From the NCBI RefSeq assembly GCF_052180245.1, contig NZ_CP197474.1, positions 2,356,001-2,420,000 on the forward strand: DNA of 64,000 bases. Reading direction: 5' to 3'. Source of the stretch: Parapusillimonas sp013416435. Lineage in GTDB: Bacteria > Pseudomonadota > Gammaproteobacteria > Burkholderiales > Burkholderiaceae_B. A program made the translations under genes and the position numbers. Position 1 is the stretch's first letter. Each line of letters starts with the position of its first letter. The notes under the pieces were generated by a model, which ran no database searches, was not told where the DNA came from, and saw only the letters and a program-made list of their open reading frames with translations. Shown here piece after piece: positions 17,751 through 27,325 of the stretch.

Positions 17751-17779
17751 TTGAGTTAATTTCGCAATCCGGCTATTGT
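17751..17779 (+). promoter_or_regulatory. Candidate sigma-70 promoter for the potassium uptake pair
   Basis: TTGAGT (17751-17756), a 17-bp spacer and TATTGT (17774-17779), in an AT-rich stretch ending 38 bp before the first ATG. Visual match only. Confidence 0.45.
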
Positions 17780-17817
17780 ATTAGCCACTTCGTCACCAAG
17801 CGCTCTGAGTGAAACCC

Positions 17818-18471
17818 ATGGGACAGTTTGCAGTAATCGGACTGGGCCGCTTCGGCTCGGCCGCCTCTCTTGAACTCATGAAAATGGGGCATTCCGTACT
17901 CGGCGTGGACACCAATCCCAAAATCATAGACAAGCACGCCGACCAGATCACGCACGCCGTCATCGCCGACGTCTCGGACCGAGCCGCGCTCGAAGAGCTG
18001 GGCCTGAACAATTACGACGTCATCCTGGTGGCCATCGGGGAAGAGGTTCAAGCCAGCCTGCTGTGCGTGGTCCATTTGAAATCCCTGGGCATACAGCCCA
18101 TATGGGTCAAGGCGACCTCGCACGCCCAGCACCTTATCCTAAGCAAACTGGGCGTGGACCGCATCATTCACCCCGAAGAGGAAATGGGCATACGCGTGGC
18201 GCAGGCACTGAGCTATCCCATGGTGAACGACTACATCTCCATCGGGAACGGCGAGTTCGTCGTGGAAATCGACGTCAGCGAGCACCTGGAAGGCACCCCC
18301 TTGAATCAAGTCCTGAAAGACGGGAAGGAGTCCTTGCACGCACTGCTGGTGAAGCGCAGGACGCAGGTCACCGTGCATCCTCCCGGCGACTTCACGCTGC
18401 AGGCCAAGGACGTGCTCGTGCTGCTGGGACAACTGTCGGCATTGAAAACCATTGCTCCCAAGCTTGCCTGA
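17818..18471 (+). CDS. KtrA/TrkA-type potassium channel regulatory subunit (RCK)
   Basis: 217 residues. RCK N-terminal Rossmann domain with AVIGLGRFGSAASLELMKMG and the acidic end of strand 2 in GVDTNPK; RCK C-domain after about residue 135 (EFVVEIDVSEHLEGTPLNQV). A single RCK unit, so KtrA-like rather than the duplicated TrkA of E. coli. It forms a cytoplasmic ring that gates the membrane partner in response to nucleotides. I chose ATG 17818 (MGQFAVIGLG); a GTG nine bases earlier is possible. The channel subunit gene follows after six bases. Confidence 0.92.
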   Translation: MGQFAVIGLGRFGSAASLELMKMGHSVLGVDTNPKIIDKHADQITHAVIADVSDRAALEELGLNNYDVILVAIGEEVQASLLCVVHLKSLGIQPIWVKATSHAQHLILSKLGVDRIIHPEEEMGIRVAQALSYPMVNDYISIGNGEFVVEIDVSEHLEGTPLNQVLKDGKESLHALLVKRRTQVTVHPPGDFTLQAKDVLVLLGQLSALKTIAPKLA

Positions 18472-18477
18472 CATTTC

Positions 18478-19845
18478 ATGCGTAACTGGCTGCCCCTGCA
18501 GGGCTATCAAACCTACAAGCGCATCAAGCGCACGGGCATGCTGCGCGCCAGCCCGCCCGTCATTCTGGCCGCGGGCTTCTTCGCACTGATCCTGCTGGGC
18601 ACTTCGCTCCTGAATCTGCCGATCGCGCAAAAGCAGCCCATCAACCTCTTCGAAGCCTTCTTCATGGCGACGTCGGCGGTGACCGTCACCGGCCTGACTG
18701 TCTTCGATCCCAGTACGATGCTTACCGCCTTCGGGCAAATCGTGCTGATTTCCCTTGTGCAACTGGGCGGCCTGGGGTTCGTTACCTTCGCCGTGCTTGC
18801 CGCCATCACGCTGGGCAAGAAAATGAGCCTGCAGCATCAGGCGCTGGCGCTGGAAGCATTCAATCAGACCAGCGTCTCGAAGATCCAGCGCACGGCGCTG
18901 TCCGTCATCAAGATATCGTTGTGCATAGAAGGCATTGCCGCACTGGCGCTGACGCTATGGTGGTGGCGCGAGTTTCCGCTTTCCACCGCGATGCCCCAGG
19001 CCGTCTTTCACACCATCGCCGCCTTCAACAACGCCGGGCTTTCCCTCTTTCCCTTCAGCCTGGCCCGCTTCGTGGATGATCCCGTGACGATACTGGTGAT
19101 CACGGGCAGCATCATCCTGGGCGGGATAGGCTTCACCGTGCTCAGCGATGTCTCGCACAAGAAACGCTGGGCCACGCTCATGCCGTATACCAAGCTCATG
19201 CTCGTGGCGACCCTGGCGCTCAACCTCGCCGGCTTTGCCGCGATATGGCTGCTGGAATTCAACAACACCGCCACATTGGGAGCGCTGCCTTTCCATGGCC
19301 AGGCGCTCGCGGCCTGGCTGCAAAGCGTGACTGCGCGAACCGCCGGCTTCACCAGCATAGACATCACCCAGCTGCATGACAGCACCAGCCTGGTGCTCAT
19401 GCTGCTCATGTTCATCGGCGGCGGTTCGCTGAGCACGGCGAGCGGGATCAAGGTGGGCACGTTCATCGTGCTGCTCGCGGCGGTGCATTCGTATATTTTC
19501 CACCGCAAAGAAGTCGTGCTGTTCAAGCGATCGATTTCGCCGGATACCGTGCAAAAGTCGCTGGCCCTGCTTTTGGTCACGAGCGCCTTGATATTCACCG
19601 GCACGCTGCTCATGAGCATCTTCGAGCAGGCGCCCTTTCTTACCATCTTGTTCGAGGTGGTGTCGGCCGTCAGCACGACCGGACTCAGTCGTGACTTCAC
19701 GCCGCACCTGAGCGCGCCCAGCCAGGCGCTGCTGACCATCCTGATGTTCGTGGGCCGCATCGGACCTCTGACGCTGGTCTACAGCCTGGCCACCCAGAAA
19801 CGCAGCCGGATCCGCTATCCGGAATCGGAATTTCAGGTGGGATGA
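18478..19845 (+). CDS. KtrB/TrkH-type potassium uptake channel subunit
   Basis: 455 residues, about ten hydrophobic segments. The four selectivity-filter loops of the SKT family are visible in order: TVTGLT, AFNNAGL, TARTAGF and VSTTGLS, each with the conserved Gly. The length and short N-terminus fit KtrB rather than TrkH. Moves K+ (possibly with Na+) across the inner membrane together with the preceding RCK subunit. The C-terminus (RIRYPESEFQVG) matches the usual end of the family. Confidence 0.93.
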   Translation: MRNWLPLQGYQTYKRIKRTGMLRASPPVILAAGFFALILLGTSLLNLPIAQKQPINLFEAFFMATSAVTVTGLTVFDPSTMLTAFGQIVLISLVQLGGLGFVTFAVLAAITLGKKMSLQHQALALEAFNQTSVSKIQRTALSVIKISLCIEGIAALALTLWWWREFPLSTAMPQAVFHTIAAFNNAGLSLFPFSLARFVDDPVTILVITGSIILGGIGFTVLSDVSHKKRWATLMPYTKLMLVATLALNLAGFAAIWLLEFNNTATLGALPFHGQALAAWLQSVTARTAGFTSIDITQLHDSTSLVLMLLMFIGGGSLSTASGIKVGTFIVLLAAVHSYIFHRKEVVLFKRSISPDTVQKSLALLLVTSALIFTGTLLMSIFEQAPFLTILFEVVSAVSTTGLSRDFTPHLSAPSQALLTILMFVGRIGPLTLVYSLATQKRSRIRYPESEFQVG

Positions 19846-19854
19846 GTGTTTTGA

Positions 19855-19979
19855 GGGGTCAGACCCCATTCGGGGTCTGACCCCAATCCAACCAAGTGAG
19901 GTCTGACCCCGATTCAATTAGGCGGGGGCGGACCCCGATTCGGCCTGGCGGGGTCAGACCCCGAATGGGGTCTGACCCC
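19855..19979. repeat. Two palindromic repeats at the left edge of the RiPP locus
   Basis: Copies at 19855-19884 (centre ATTC) and 19950-19979 (centre GAAT orientation), with degenerate GGTCTGACCCCGATTC and GCGGACCCCGATTCGG fragments between them. The second copy abuts the stop codon of the response-regulator gene. Confidence 0.9.
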
Positions 19980-20657
19980 TTATCCCACCTGCGCCAGCCG
20001 GCTGGCAAGGACTGCCGCCTTGCCGCGGTTGCTGACTTCCAGCCGCTCCAGAATGGAGCTGACATGGTGGCGCACCGTCCATTCTGAAATATCCAGCCTG
20101 CGGGCGATTTCTTTATTGGCAAGCCCTTCGGCCAGCAGCACCAGGACCTCTGCCTGGCGCTGTGTCAGTCCGAGCTTCATGAGGCTTTCCGTGCTGGGAG
20201 TTTCTTGCAGGGGCTCGGGCTCCGGTCCGCCGGTCGATTGCGCCGCATCGCGCAAACCGCGGATGAGCTCCATGACGACATCGCGTTGATCGAGCGCCGC
20301 CTCGATGCGCGTGTCGTCGCTTTCCTGTCCGGGCTGGGCGTCGATGGCGACGAACCAGTTGGCGGTGATGCCTCGCTCTTGCACGGATACGACCATCAAC
20401 GGAGATTCATGGCTTCCCGGGGCGACCACGCCGGCGCACTTTCGCTCCGGGCCTGCCTCCCGCAGGCTCACGTCCGCTACGGTCAGCTCCTCGGCCTCGT
20501 CCAGGCGCCTGTCGGCGATCCGCCTCAATTCGGCCGGATCGCCGCCGCTATACAGGGTCGTGCTGCCATGCAGTCCGGTCAGGATGTGTTGCAGGGCTTC
20601 ACGGATACGAGGATGATCATCGGCAATGATCAACAGTTTTTTCTTGGGTATGGCCAT
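19980..20657 (-). CDS. LuxR/NarL-type response regulator beside the RiPP locus
   Basis: 225 residues from ATG 20657 (MAIPKKKLLIIADDHPRIRE). Receiver-like N-terminus with the acidic pair Asp13-Asp14 and a possible phosphoacceptor Asp62 in TVADVSLREAG; the rest of the receiver is divergent. A linker rich in Pro/Glu follows, then a LuxR helix-turn-helix (LGLTQRQAEVLVLLAEGLAN, then KEIARRLDISEWTVRHHVSS) at about 165-222. No histidine kinase is adjacent. It is transcribed divergently from the first NHLP precursor, with about 100 bp between, so I infer it controls the RiPP operon. ATG 20666 is an alternative start. Confidence 0.85.
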   Translation of the reverse strand: MAIPKKKLLIIADDHPRIREALQHILTGLHGSTTLYSGGDPAELRRIADRRLDEAEELTVADVSLREAGPERKCAGVVAPGSHESPLMVVSVQERGITANWFVAIDAQPGQESDDTRIEAALDQRDVVMELIRGLRDAAQSTGGPEPEPLQETPSTESLMKLGLTQRQAEVLVLLAEGLANKEIARRLDISEWTVRHHVSSILERLEVSNRGKAAVLASRLAQVG

Positions 20658-20756
20658 ATAAAACAAAACCGGCTGTTCGACTCTCGTTTACAATATCAAA
20701 CATATATCGCAGAAATTTTACGTCGATCCCCGGGTTAAGCATTTTTGGGAATGTAT

Positions 20757-21092
20757 ATGCGGCAAAACAATGTGCCAGCCGACCACGGCGCCCTGCGGCA
20801 ATTTGCAGAACGGTTCCGCGACGATACCGCCTTTCATGAACTGGTCCGCAATGATACCAGCGCAGCGCTTGCGGCCGTCGGCATACGCGTACCCAGTGGC
20901 GTGCAGGTCAGCTATGCGCCGGACGCAGCAAGCGCCATCAGCATGGCGCTGGATCGAGCGGCGCCCCATGCCGCCCCGGGCGGCATCCTGGACGACAGCC
21001 TGCTGCTGGAAGTGGTGGGCGGCACCAGCCAGCGTGCAAGCCCCGAAGAAATCAGGCAATTCGTGGATTTGCTCAAGCACTATAGCGCATGA
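20757..21092 (+). CDS. NHLP-leader-like precursor peptide A1
   Basis: 111 residues. The leader has the NHLP pattern (nitrile-hydratase-alpha-like): FAERFRDDTAFHELVRNDTS, AALAAVGIRVPSGVQVSY, and DDSLLLEVVGG ending in the double-Gly cleavage motif at residues 86-89. The C-terminal part after VVGG is 22 residues (TSQRASPEEIRQFVDLLKHY plus SA), rich in charge and probably helical, so it is an unusual core. No Cys. ATG 20757 is favoured because GGGA lies six bases upstream; ATG 20751 is also in frame. Its stop overlaps the secretion gene start (ATGA). It is either an actual substrate of the exporter or a leader-like accessory protein. Confidence 0.78.
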   Translation: MRQNNVPADHGALRQFAERFRDDTAFHELVRNDTSAALAAVGIRVPSGVQVSYAPDAASAISMALDRAAPHAAPGGILDDSLLLEVVGGTSQRASPEEIRQFVDLLKHYSA

Positions 21093-22207
21093 GCGGCCTG
21101 TTTCGGCAAGCAGCCCTCGAAAAGATCTCCAACCCCGACCAGCTCGATCGCGCGCTCAAAGTCGTCCGCCCCTTGCATGGCATCGGCATTGCAGCCATTG
21201 CCCTGGTCGTCCTGGCCGGACTGGCCTGGGGCATTCTTTCCTCGGCGCCGGTTACGGTGCGTGGACAAGGGATATTGCTGTCCGCCGCTGGAGTGGCGGT
21301 AGTCAGCTCGCCCGGCGATGGTCATGTCGAAGCCGTACTGGTCGAACCGGGCGAACTCGTCAAGAAAGGCCAATTGGTGGCCCTGCTGACTCGCCCCGCC
21401 AGCCTGGACACCATCACCGCCAAGCAGGCCGAGCTGCAAGGTGCCCAGGGCCTGCTGGAACTGCGGCAGTCCAACCAGGCCTTGCGTCAGCGCATGCGGC
21501 AGGAACTGCAGCAGGACGCCGGGCGGTTGGCTGCGGCCGACGACATCGAACTCGCGCTCCGCCATTTCGACGACGAAGCACAAAGAGAACAGGACATCCT
21601 CGAGGCAAGGCTTCGGGTCCAGGCTCTCGAGCGCGAATTGGCCAACATGGAACGCGACTACGAGCGCAGCCGCAGCCTGATCGCGCCGGTGGACGGCACG
21701 GCAGTCGAACTGAGCGTCAATCCGGGCGATCTCGTCACCACCGGGCAGATCGTCATGCGCCTGCTGACGGCCAATGCCCAGGGCCAGGACCATTCTCTGC
21801 ATGCCATCGTCTTCGTGCCCAATGAGGATGGCAAGAAAATCAAGGTAGGCATGGACGCCCAGGTCATGCCGTCGACCACCACGCCGCAAAAAGACGGGTT
21901 CATGCAAGGCAAGGTACTTAGCGTCGCCAAAATACCATCCAGCCGCGAAGGCATCATGCGCCGGTTGAAGAACACCACCCTGGTCGACACCCTGCTCAAG
22001 ACAGGAGCCCCCTTCGAGGTCGAGCTGAAACTGGAAACCGACCCGTCTTCGTATAGCGGTTATAAATGGTCCTCGGGCAAGGGTCCGGACATCAGCATAG
22101 ACGCGGGCACCATCGCCTGGGCGGACATGGTCGTTGAACGGCGCCGCGTCATCAGCCTCGCCCTCCCCTTCTTCGATCACCTGTTCCGCTGGACGGGAGC
22201 GCGCTGA
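21089..22207 (+). CDS. NHLP bacteriocin system secretion protein (HlyD/membrane-fusion family)
   Basis: 372 residues. The N-terminus MSGLFRQAALEKISNPDQLD is characteristic of the NHLM/NHLP secretion-protein subfamily, followed by one membrane helix (about 31-52) and periplasmic domains: a split biotinyl-lipoyl fold (VVSSPGDGHVEAVLVEPGEL and LIAPVDGTAVELSVNPGDLV) around a coiled-coil of about 80 residues. It should link the inner-membrane ABC transporters to the periplasm. Overlaps the precursor gene and abuts the next gene, so all are one operon. Confidence 0.92.
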   Translation: MSGLFRQAALEKISNPDQLDRALKVVRPLHGIGIAAIALVVLAGLAWGILSSAPVTVRGQGILLSAAGVAVVSSPGDGHVEAVLVEPGELVKKGQLVALLTRPASLDTITAKQAELQGAQGLLELRQSNQALRQRMRQELQQDAGRLAAADDIELALRHFDDEAQREQDILEARLRVQALERELANMERDYERSRSLIAPVDGTAVELSVNPGDLVTTGQIVMRLLTANAQGQDHSLHAIVFVPNEDGKKIKVGMDAQVMPSTTTPQKDGFMQGKVLSVAKIPSSREGIMRRLKNTTLVDTLLKTGAPFEVELKLETDPSSYSGYKWSSGKGPDISIDAGTIAWADMVVERRRVISLALPFFDHLFRWTGAR

Positions 22208-24357
22208 TGGCGACGGCGCGGCGTGTCAAAACGCCCACCATCCTGCAAATGGAGGCACTGGAATGCGGCGCCGCCGCGCTCGCCATGGTGCTGGCCTATC
22301 ACGGCCGGTGGGTGCCGCTCGAGGAATTGCGTGTGCTGTGCGGTGTTTCTCGCGACGGCAGCAAGGCGCTTAACCTGCTCAAGGCCGCGCGCAAGCTCGA
22401 CCTGCAGGCAAAAGGCATGCGGCTGGAGCCTGACGAGCTGAACGGCATCGCCCTGCCCGCCATCCTGTTCGTCGACATGAATCATTTCGTGGTCCTGGAA
22501 GGCATGCAGGATGGATTCTTTCACCTGAACGATCCAGCGGTCGGCCGGCGCAAGGTAAGCGCCGCCGACTTCCACACCATGTTCAGCGGCATCGCGCTCG
22601 TCTTCGAGAAAACCGATGCCTTCCAGCCCGGAGGATCGCCCCGGCGCACGCTGTTTGCGCTGGGCGGTCTCCTGCGGGAATCGCTGCCCGCCCTGGCGGC
22701 CGTGGTGGCCGCCGGCCTGCTGATGGTGCTCATCTCGCTGGCCACACCGGCCTTCAATCGGGTATTCATCGACTACATACTGATCGAGCGCCTGCATGAC
22801 TGGCTTGGCCCTTTGCTGACGGCCATCGGCATCGCCGCACTGGCCCTGGCCGGCGCCTGCTGGCTGCGCCTGCATCTGGCCGCCCGGCTGCGCATCAAAC
22901 TGGCGCTGGTGCTCGGCGGCCGCTTAAGCTGGCATATATTGCGCTTGCCGTCGCTGTTCTTCACGCAGCGCCATAGCGGCATGGTCAGCGCCCGCTTGCC
23001 GCTTGCCGAACAGATCGCCGACCTGGCTTCGCAGCAAATGGCGCAACTGGTCGTAAGCATCGCCACCCTGATTTTCTTCACGGCCCTGATGCTGCAATAT
23101 CATGTGGCGCTCACCCTCATCTGCATCTCGATGGCAGCCGCCAATGCCGTGATGTTCGGCTGGCTGCAACGGCGCCTGGGCGAATCCGCGGAAAGCATTA
23201 CGCTGCATGCGGTGAAAATGGACGGCAAGATCATGCAGGGTTTGCAGATGATCGAAACCCTCAAGGCCACCGGCGCGGACCAGATATTCTTCTCCAAGTG
23301 GGCCGGCCTGCAGGTGCTTTTCGTGAACGCGCAACAAAAAGTGGCGCATATGCAGACCTTGCTGAGCGCCTTGCCGACATTGACCGGCGCGCTGTCCAGT
23401 GCGCTGGTCATTTCCCTGGGCGGCCTGTTCGTCATCGAAGGAGAGCTCAGCCTGGGCATGCTGGTCGCATTCATCATCATCGTCGGGTCGTTCACCGCGC
23501 CGGTCAACGAACTGCTCAACATCGCCACCGCGGTACGCGATGCCCAAGGCCCATTGGCTCAGGTGGACGATACCCTGCGCCACCCCGTTGCAAAAGAATT
23601 CGCCCAGCCGCCTGCGGACGGCCATCGCGTTCGTTCCCACCTGTCGGGCAGTGTGGTCCTGCGCGGCGTCGGTGTGGGCTACTCGCCTCTGGACCCTCCA
23701 CTCATCCAAGGGCTCGACCTGGCCATGCAACCGGGCAGCCGCATCGCACTCGTGGGGGGCTCGGGAAGCGGCAAGACGACCGTGGCGCGCCTGATTTCCG
23801 GGATGCTGGACCCATGGACCGGCGAGATTCTTTTCGATGGCCGGCCCGCCGGGCAATGGCCCCGTGAATTGGTGCGCCGCTCGCTGTCCATCGTCGACCA
23901 GGAAATCGTGCTGTTCGAAGGGACCGTGCGAGACAACCTCACCCTGTGGGATGACTCCATGCCGCTGGAGCGCGTGATCCAGGCCGCCAAGGACGCCATG
24001 ATCCACGACGTCATCATGGCCCGCCGAGGCGGCTACGACAGCCTGGTGCAGGAAAACGGACGCAACTTCAGCGGCGGGCAGCGCCAGCGACTCGAGATTG
24101 CGCGCGCGCTCGCCGGCAACCCTAGCGTGCTGATCCTGGACGAGGCCACCAGCGCGCTGGACACCATCAGCGAAAAAGACATCATGTCCAATCTGCGTCG
24201 GCGCGGCTGCACCTGCATCATCATTGCCCATCGCTTGAGCACCATCCGCGACTGCGATGAAATCATCGTGCTGGACCAGGGAAGAGTCCTGGAACGCGGC
24301 ACGCACGAACAACTCATGCGTCGAAACGGCACGTATCGTGGACTCATCGAGAACTGA
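22207..24357 (+). CDS. NHLP-family export ABC transporter with C39 leader peptidase
   Basis: 716 residues in three parts. C39 cysteine peptidase at the N-terminus: TPTILQMEALECGAAALAMV with the catalytic Cys in LECGA, and catalytic His in FVDMNHFVVLEG. Then a six-helix ABC membrane domain, and an ATPase with Walker A GGSGSGKTT, signature FSGGQRQRLEIARAL, Walker B VLILDEATSALD and a His-loop IIAHRLS. It should cut NHLP leaders after the double Gly and export the product. Start overlaps the upstream stop by one base; the next gene overlaps by 20 bp. Confidence 0.95.
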   Translation: MATARRVKTPTILQMEALECGAAALAMVLAYHGRWVPLEELRVLCGVSRDGSKALNLLKAARKLDLQAKGMRLEPDELNGIALPAILFVDMNHFVVLEGMQDGFFHLNDPAVGRRKVSAADFHTMFSGIALVFEKTDAFQPGGSPRRTLFALGGLLRESLPALAAVVAAGLLMVLISLATPAFNRVFIDYILIERLHDWLGPLLTAIGIAALALAGACWLRLHLAARLRIKLALVLGGRLSWHILRLPSLFFTQRHSGMVSARLPLAEQIADLASQQMAQLVVSIATLIFFTALMLQYHVALTLICISMAAANAVMFGWLQRRLGESAESITLHAVKMDGKIMQGLQMIETLKATGADQIFFSKWAGLQVLFVNAQQKVAHMQTLLSALPTLTGALSSALVISLGGLFVIEGELSLGMLVAFIIIVGSFTAPVNELLNIATAVRDAQGPLAQVDDTLRHPVAKEFAQPPADGHRVRSHLSGSVVLRGVGVGYSPLDPPLIQGLDLAMQPGSRIALVGGSGSGKTTVARLISGMLDPWTGEILFDGRPAGQWPRELVRRSLSIVDQEIVLFEGTVRDNLTLWDDSMPLERVIQAAKDAMIHDVIMARRGGYDSLVQENGRNFSGGQRQRLEIARALAGNPSVLILDEATSALDTISEKDIMSNLRRRGCTCIIIAHRLSTIRDCDEIIVLDQGRVLERGTHEQLMRRNGTYRGLIEN

Positions 24358-27292
24358 CCCCTTCGCCTCATGCGGCCCCGGGCTGCGGGCATTGCTGGAT
24401 GCGTCCGGCCCGCCGCTGGCGGTCGCCGGCAACACGCCGTTCCCGCTGGATGAAACGGATACATGCTGGTGGCTGGAACGCGGATGCATAGAATTGTTCC
24501 TCGTCGAGATCCGCAATGGCGAGCCGCATGGCCAACGGCATCACTTCGCGAGCATCCAGCCCGGCACGCTGCTTTTCGGCCTGCCACAAGAAGAGGCGCC
24601 GGGCCCGGGCGCGTTCGTCGTGCTGGCCGTCCCGCACGTCGATACCGAAGTGCGACGCATCGCGCTGGCGCAGCTGCGCGCAGCGCCGGCGGCCGCCGTA
24701 CCGGACTTGGCTGGAGCCGTGGATCATTGGATAGAAGCAGTCAGCGCCGGGCTGGCCCGGTGGGCCGCGCCCAGTCCCGTCATTCATCAATCCATACAGC
24801 CGGATACAGCCTTCGCCATGGCGACCAACACCCGCATCGCCAGCGGAGGCGGGATTGTCTGGCTCGATGTTCCGCGGCATGCCGCGCTGTTCCTGAGCAC
24901 GCAGGAATTGCCCGCCGGTCCGGACCGGTGCCTGGTTCCCCTGAGCCGCAGCAGTTGGCTGCAAGCCAGCGAGCCGCTGGAACTGCTGGGCTGCGACAGC
25001 GTGCGGCTGCTGTCCGGAAATCTTTTATGGGCAGGCCTGGAAACCCTGCACCGCTTGCTGATTCCCACCGCAAGACTCAACCTGATGCTGGCCACAGTGG
25101 ACGAGCACAATCGCCTGCGCCAACGATCGGATTCCGCTCGGCGGGAGTGGCGGCAGGGCTTGGGCGCACTCCAGAACGTACTTGAATCCGGCATCGCCGG
25201 CAATGCCTTGCTCGACGACCGGCAGCCGGCCCTGGCGCTCGCCCTGCAGGCGGTGGGTCGCCATGAGGGCTTTGACGTCCGTCTGCCGGCCCGCCGCAGG
25301 CAACGGGATGAAGACGAAGCGCCCGGCCTCGAGGCCATCGTCCAGGCCAGCGGATTGCGGTCGCGCCTGGTCGCTCTGGATGCCGGCTGGGAACGCTACG
25401 ATACCCAAGCCATGCTCGGCTTTGCCAAGGACGACGGCAGGCCGCTCGCCATTTTGCCGCAGGCCCATGGCGAATTGCAGGTCTTCGATCCCAAGCGCCG
25501 GCAAACCTTGCGGGGCCGGGATGCCCTGGCATTGCTTGCGCCCACCGCATATGCATTCACAGCCCCGCTCCCCTCCCGGAAGCTGGGCTGGCGGGCACTG
25601 TCCCGCTTCTCGCTGGCGCGCGGCTGGCGCGATCTGTGCGCCTTCCTGCTGACCGCCTTGTTCGGCGGCTTGCTGGCCATGGCGGTTCCCATCGGGTCCG
25701 CCTATCTCATCGATACGGTCATTCCCGGGCATGACCGCAACCACCTGCTGCAGGTCGGCCTGATTCTTGCCGTGCTGGGAATCACCACCTTCATCATGTC
25801 CTATGTCGGCGGCATCGCTTTCAGCCGTTTCCAAAGCCGCACGGCTCCCGCTCTCCAGGCGGCCATCGTCGACAGGCTGCTGCGCCTGCCCGCCCGTTTC
25901 TTCCGTCATTTTTCCGCCGGCGATCTGGCCGTGCGCGCAACCGCCATCACGCACATCGACCAATTGGTCTCGAGCAGCGCCGCCCAAGCCCTGATGGGCG
26001 GTGTCTTCGCCATCTTCAGCTTTGCGCTGCTGCTGTACTACGACTGGCGCCTCGGCCTCTGGGCCGCCCTTCTCACCGCCATCTACACCATCGCCACGCT
26101 GGCCTTGATATGGATGCAATTGCGCCACCAGCGCCATTTGGCGCAGAACGAGGGTGCGTTACAAGGCCTGTCGCTGCAGATGGTGACGGGCATCTCGAAG
26201 ATACGCCTGTCGGCCTCCGAAGACCGCGCGTTCGCCCGCTGGGCGACATTGTTTTCCAGATCGCAGACCCTCCGGAATTCGGCGGCCGCCTACCAGAACA
26301 TGCAAACCGCGCTGAACAGCCTGTTCGGCCTGGCCGCGCTCTTCCTGTTCTTTCTGGTCCTCGGGACATACCGCGATCCCGGCCAGGCGGACGTGCTGGC
26401 GGTAGGCGGTTTCGCCGCATTCCTGGCCGCCTTCAATCACTTCAGCGGCAGCATCACGCAAATGACGCAAACCGCGGCCGGCCTGATGGCCGTCCAGCCG
26501 CTGCTGGAACGCGCGCTGCCCATTCTCTCGGCCAGCCCTGAAACCGCCGACGACAAGGACGATCCGGGCACGCTTTCCGGGACCGTGGAAGTCACGCAGT
26601 TGTCTTTCCGCTATGCGCCTGACGCTCCGCTGGTGCTGGACGACATCACGCTATCCGCGCGGGCGGGCGAGTTCGTGGCCATCGTCGGCGCTTCCGGCTG
26701 CGGCAAATCGACCTTGCTGCGGCTGCTGCTGGGCTTCGAGGCCGCTGAAACCGGAGGCATATTGCTGGACGGACAGGACATGCGCGAGCTGGACATCCTG
26801 GCCGTGCGCCGACAGATGGGCGTTGTGCTGCAGAACAGCCATCCCATACCCGGATCGCTATATGAAAACATAGTCGGCACCACCCGTGCCGGCCTGGACG
26901 ACGCCTGGGACGCCGCCAGGAAAGTCGGCCTGGCCGAAGACATCCGGCGCATGCCCATGGGCATGCATACCGCGGTAACCGAAGGCGGTTCCCTGTCGGG
27001 CGGCCAGATACAGCGCCTGATGATTGCCCGCGCCATAGTAGGTCAGCCACGGATCCTGCTCCTGGACGAAGCCACCAGCGCGCTCGACAATCGGGCACAA
27101 GCCGTGGTCACCGACAGCCTGGACCGCCTGTCTATAACGCGGATCGTGATCGCACACAGACTGAGCACCGTGGCGAAGGCCGATCGCATCTATGTCATGG
27201 ACGCCGGCCGCGTAGTCGAACAAGGCAACTACGAACAGTTGATGAGCACGGACGGACACTTTGCCCGGCTGGCGGCTGCCCAACTGCTGTGA
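24338..27292 (+). CDS. NHLP-family export ABC transporter, permease/ATPase with extended N-terminus
   Basis: 984 residues from a GTG at 24338, chosen because it fits coupling to the upstream gene (20-bp overlap) and the frame upstream of it has no family features. Long soluble N-terminal region of about 400 residues, partly like a cyclic-nucleotide-binding/peptidase-like module without a catalytic Cys. Then a six-helix ABC membrane domain (from about 415) and an ATPase: Walker A GASGCGKST, signature LSGGQIQRLMIARAI, Walker B ILLLDEATSALD. This is the second exporter typical of NHLP loci. It is the last gene of the plus-strand operon and converges on the cyclodehydratase gene. Confidence 0.93.
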   Translation: MDSSRTDPFASCGPGLRALLDASGPPLAVAGNTPFPLDETDTCWWLERGCIELFLVEIRNGEPHGQRHHFASIQPGTLLFGLPQEEAPGPGAFVVLAVPHVDTEVRRIALAQLRAAPAAAVPDLAGAVDHWIEAVSAGLARWAAPSPVIHQSIQPDTAFAMATNTRIASGGGIVWLDVPRHAALFLSTQELPAGPDRCLVPLSRSSWLQASEPLELLGCDSVRLLSGNLLWAGLETLHRLLIPTARLNLMLATVDEHNRLRQRSDSARREWRQGLGALQNVLESGIAGNALLDDRQPALALALQAVGRHEGFDVRLPARRRQRDEDEAPGLEAIVQASGLRSRLVALDAGWERYDTQAMLGFAKDDGRPLAILPQAHGELQVFDPKRRQTLRGRDALALLAPTAYAFTAPLPSRKLGWRALSRFSLARGWRDLCAFLLTALFGGLLAMAVPIGSAYLIDTVIPGHDRNHLLQVGLILAVLGITTFIMSYVGGIAFSRFQSRTAPALQAAIVDRLLRLPARFFRHFSAGDLAVRATAITHIDQLVSSSAAQALMGGVFAIFSFALLLYYDWRLGLWAALLTAIYTIATLALIWMQLRHQRHLAQNEGALQGLSLQMVTGISKIRLSASEDRAFARWATLFSRSQTLRNSAAAYQNMQTALNSLFGLAALFLFFLVLGTYRDPGQADVLAVGGFAAFLAAFNHFSGSITQMTQTAAGLMAVQPLLERALPILSASPETADDKDDPGTLSGTVEVTQLSFRYAPDAPLVLDDITLSARAGEFVAIVGASGCGKSTLLRLLLGFEAAETGGILLDGQDMRELDILAVRRQMGVVLQNSHPIPGSLYENIVGTTRAGLDDAWDAARKVGLAEDIRRMPMGMHTAVTEGGSLSGGQIQRLMIARAIVGQPRILLLDEATSALDNRAQAVVTDSLDRLSITRIVIAHRLSTVAKADRIYVMDAGRVVEQGNYEQLMSTDGHFARLAAAQLL

Positions 27293-27325
27293 CGGCCGGC
27301 CTGCCGGGCGACACCATGCTCAAGG

